Position numbers and translations under genes: made by a program
From: Larix kaempferi
Lineage: Eukaryota; Streptophyta; Pinopsida; Pinales; Pinaceae
Direction of reading: 5' to 3'
Assembly: GCA_027924585.1 (NCBI GenBank)
Contig: BSBM01000076.1
Coordinates: 6,545,001-6,609,000, forward strand
DNA: 64,000 nt
In this document: in pieces, positions 63,906 to 64,000 of the stretch
Position numbering within the stretch: position 1 is the first letter of the stretch
Layout: every line of letters starts with the position of its first letter
Notes under the pieces: generated by a model
The model's database searches: none
What the model was told of the DNA's origin: nothing
Seen by the model: the letters and a program-made list of their open reading frames with translations, nothing else

Positions 63906-64000
63906 TTAAATAAATATGAACATAGTTCATGTACTGAATGTCTAAATATAAGAAGGGTAACATGTTAAAATACATACATAACAATTATATAATAATTGAG

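Larger units (their letters stand above)
1..64000. repeat. Macro-tandem array, unit about 24.15 kb, about 2.65 copies
   Basis: The whole window is head-to-tail copies of one unit. Position 1 realigns with 24154 and again with 48339, giving periods of 24153 and 24185. Each unit is one LARD-type retrotransposon plus a 14.36-kb spacer. Copies differ by scattered single bases (tenths of a percent by hand count) and by microsatellite length. Neither array edge is in the window, so the duplication breakpoint cannot be placed and the unit phase used here is arbitrary. Confidence 0.97.
48339..64000. repeat. Array unit copy 3 (cut by window end)
   Basis: Third unit, present up to the equivalent of about position 15660 of copy 1. 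It differs from copies 1 and 2 at roughly 30 positions in its first 6.2 kb (about 48457-54514) but at only about ten in the remaining 9.5 kb, by hand count. It has one extra A in a poly-A run near 51960. Confidence 0.95.
53544..64000. other. Spacer, array copy 3 (cut by window end)
   Basis: Equivalent of 5204-15660 at +48340. Unassigned stretches without features are 53549-53959, 54407-54950, 55161-57212, 58444-59052, 60129-62857 and 63906-64000; the same remarks apply as for copy 1. Confidence 0.9.

Noticed and set aside
1-64000. Array as an assembly duplication of one locus
   Set aside because: Private base changes in each copy, a shared-variant pattern that the 3' LTR can polarise, and different microsatellite lengths favour real copies. 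Read depth would still be the decisive test.

Overview
The window is AT-rich eukaryotic nuclear DNA, most probably from a seed plant. The evidence is a long-LTR retrotransposon primed by a tRNA-Met type site, a decayed Ty3/gypsy chromovirus end with a chromodomain, and a decayed plant-type RNase H domain from a retroelement. I cannot name the species. No intact protein-coding gene is supported anywhere, and the open frames present are short and mostly lack an ATG or known motifs.

The dominant structure is a macro-tandem array. Nearly the same sequence of about 24.15 kb repeats head to tail: position 1 matches 24154 (period 24153), and 24154 matches 48339 (period 24185). The window therefore holds about 2.65 copies and never leaves the array. 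The 32-bp difference in period equals two microsatellite changes: an (AT)n tract goes from 12 to 34 units (+44 bp) and a (CTAT)n tract from 8 to 5 units (-12 bp). Scattered single-base differences show that the copies are distinct.

Each unit has two parts. The first is a minus-strand, non-autonomous LTR retrotransposon of the LARD type, about 9.8 kb, with LTRs of 3.2 and 3.8 kb and a non-coding interior of 2.8 kb. It has a primer binding site, a polypurine tract, TG...CA ends and a CATGG target duplication. Complete copies lie at 19559-29356 and 43712-53543, and the 5' part of a third at 1-5203. The second part is a spacer of 14355 bp (5204-19558 and 29357-43711, with 53544-64000 incomplete). 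In order, the spacer holds a possible solo LTR, a degenerate minisatellite, a 257-bp direct duplication, a 290-bp near-perfect inverted repeat, an 88-codon frame with splice-like signals, an RNase H pseudogene, the 3' end of a chromovirus (integrase C-terminus and chromodomain, polypurine tract, about 600-bp LTR) and a cluster of short tandem repeats.

Order of events, as inferred: old retroelements decayed in the spacer. The LARD element then inserted once, since all copies share the same target duplication. Its two LTRs diverged by a few percent. The whole 24-kb segment was amplified much later, since unit copies differ only at the level of tenths of a percent. Copies 1 and 2 appear to be sisters relative to copy 3 in the LTR part, but variant density is uneven along the unit, which suggests exchange or conversion between copies.
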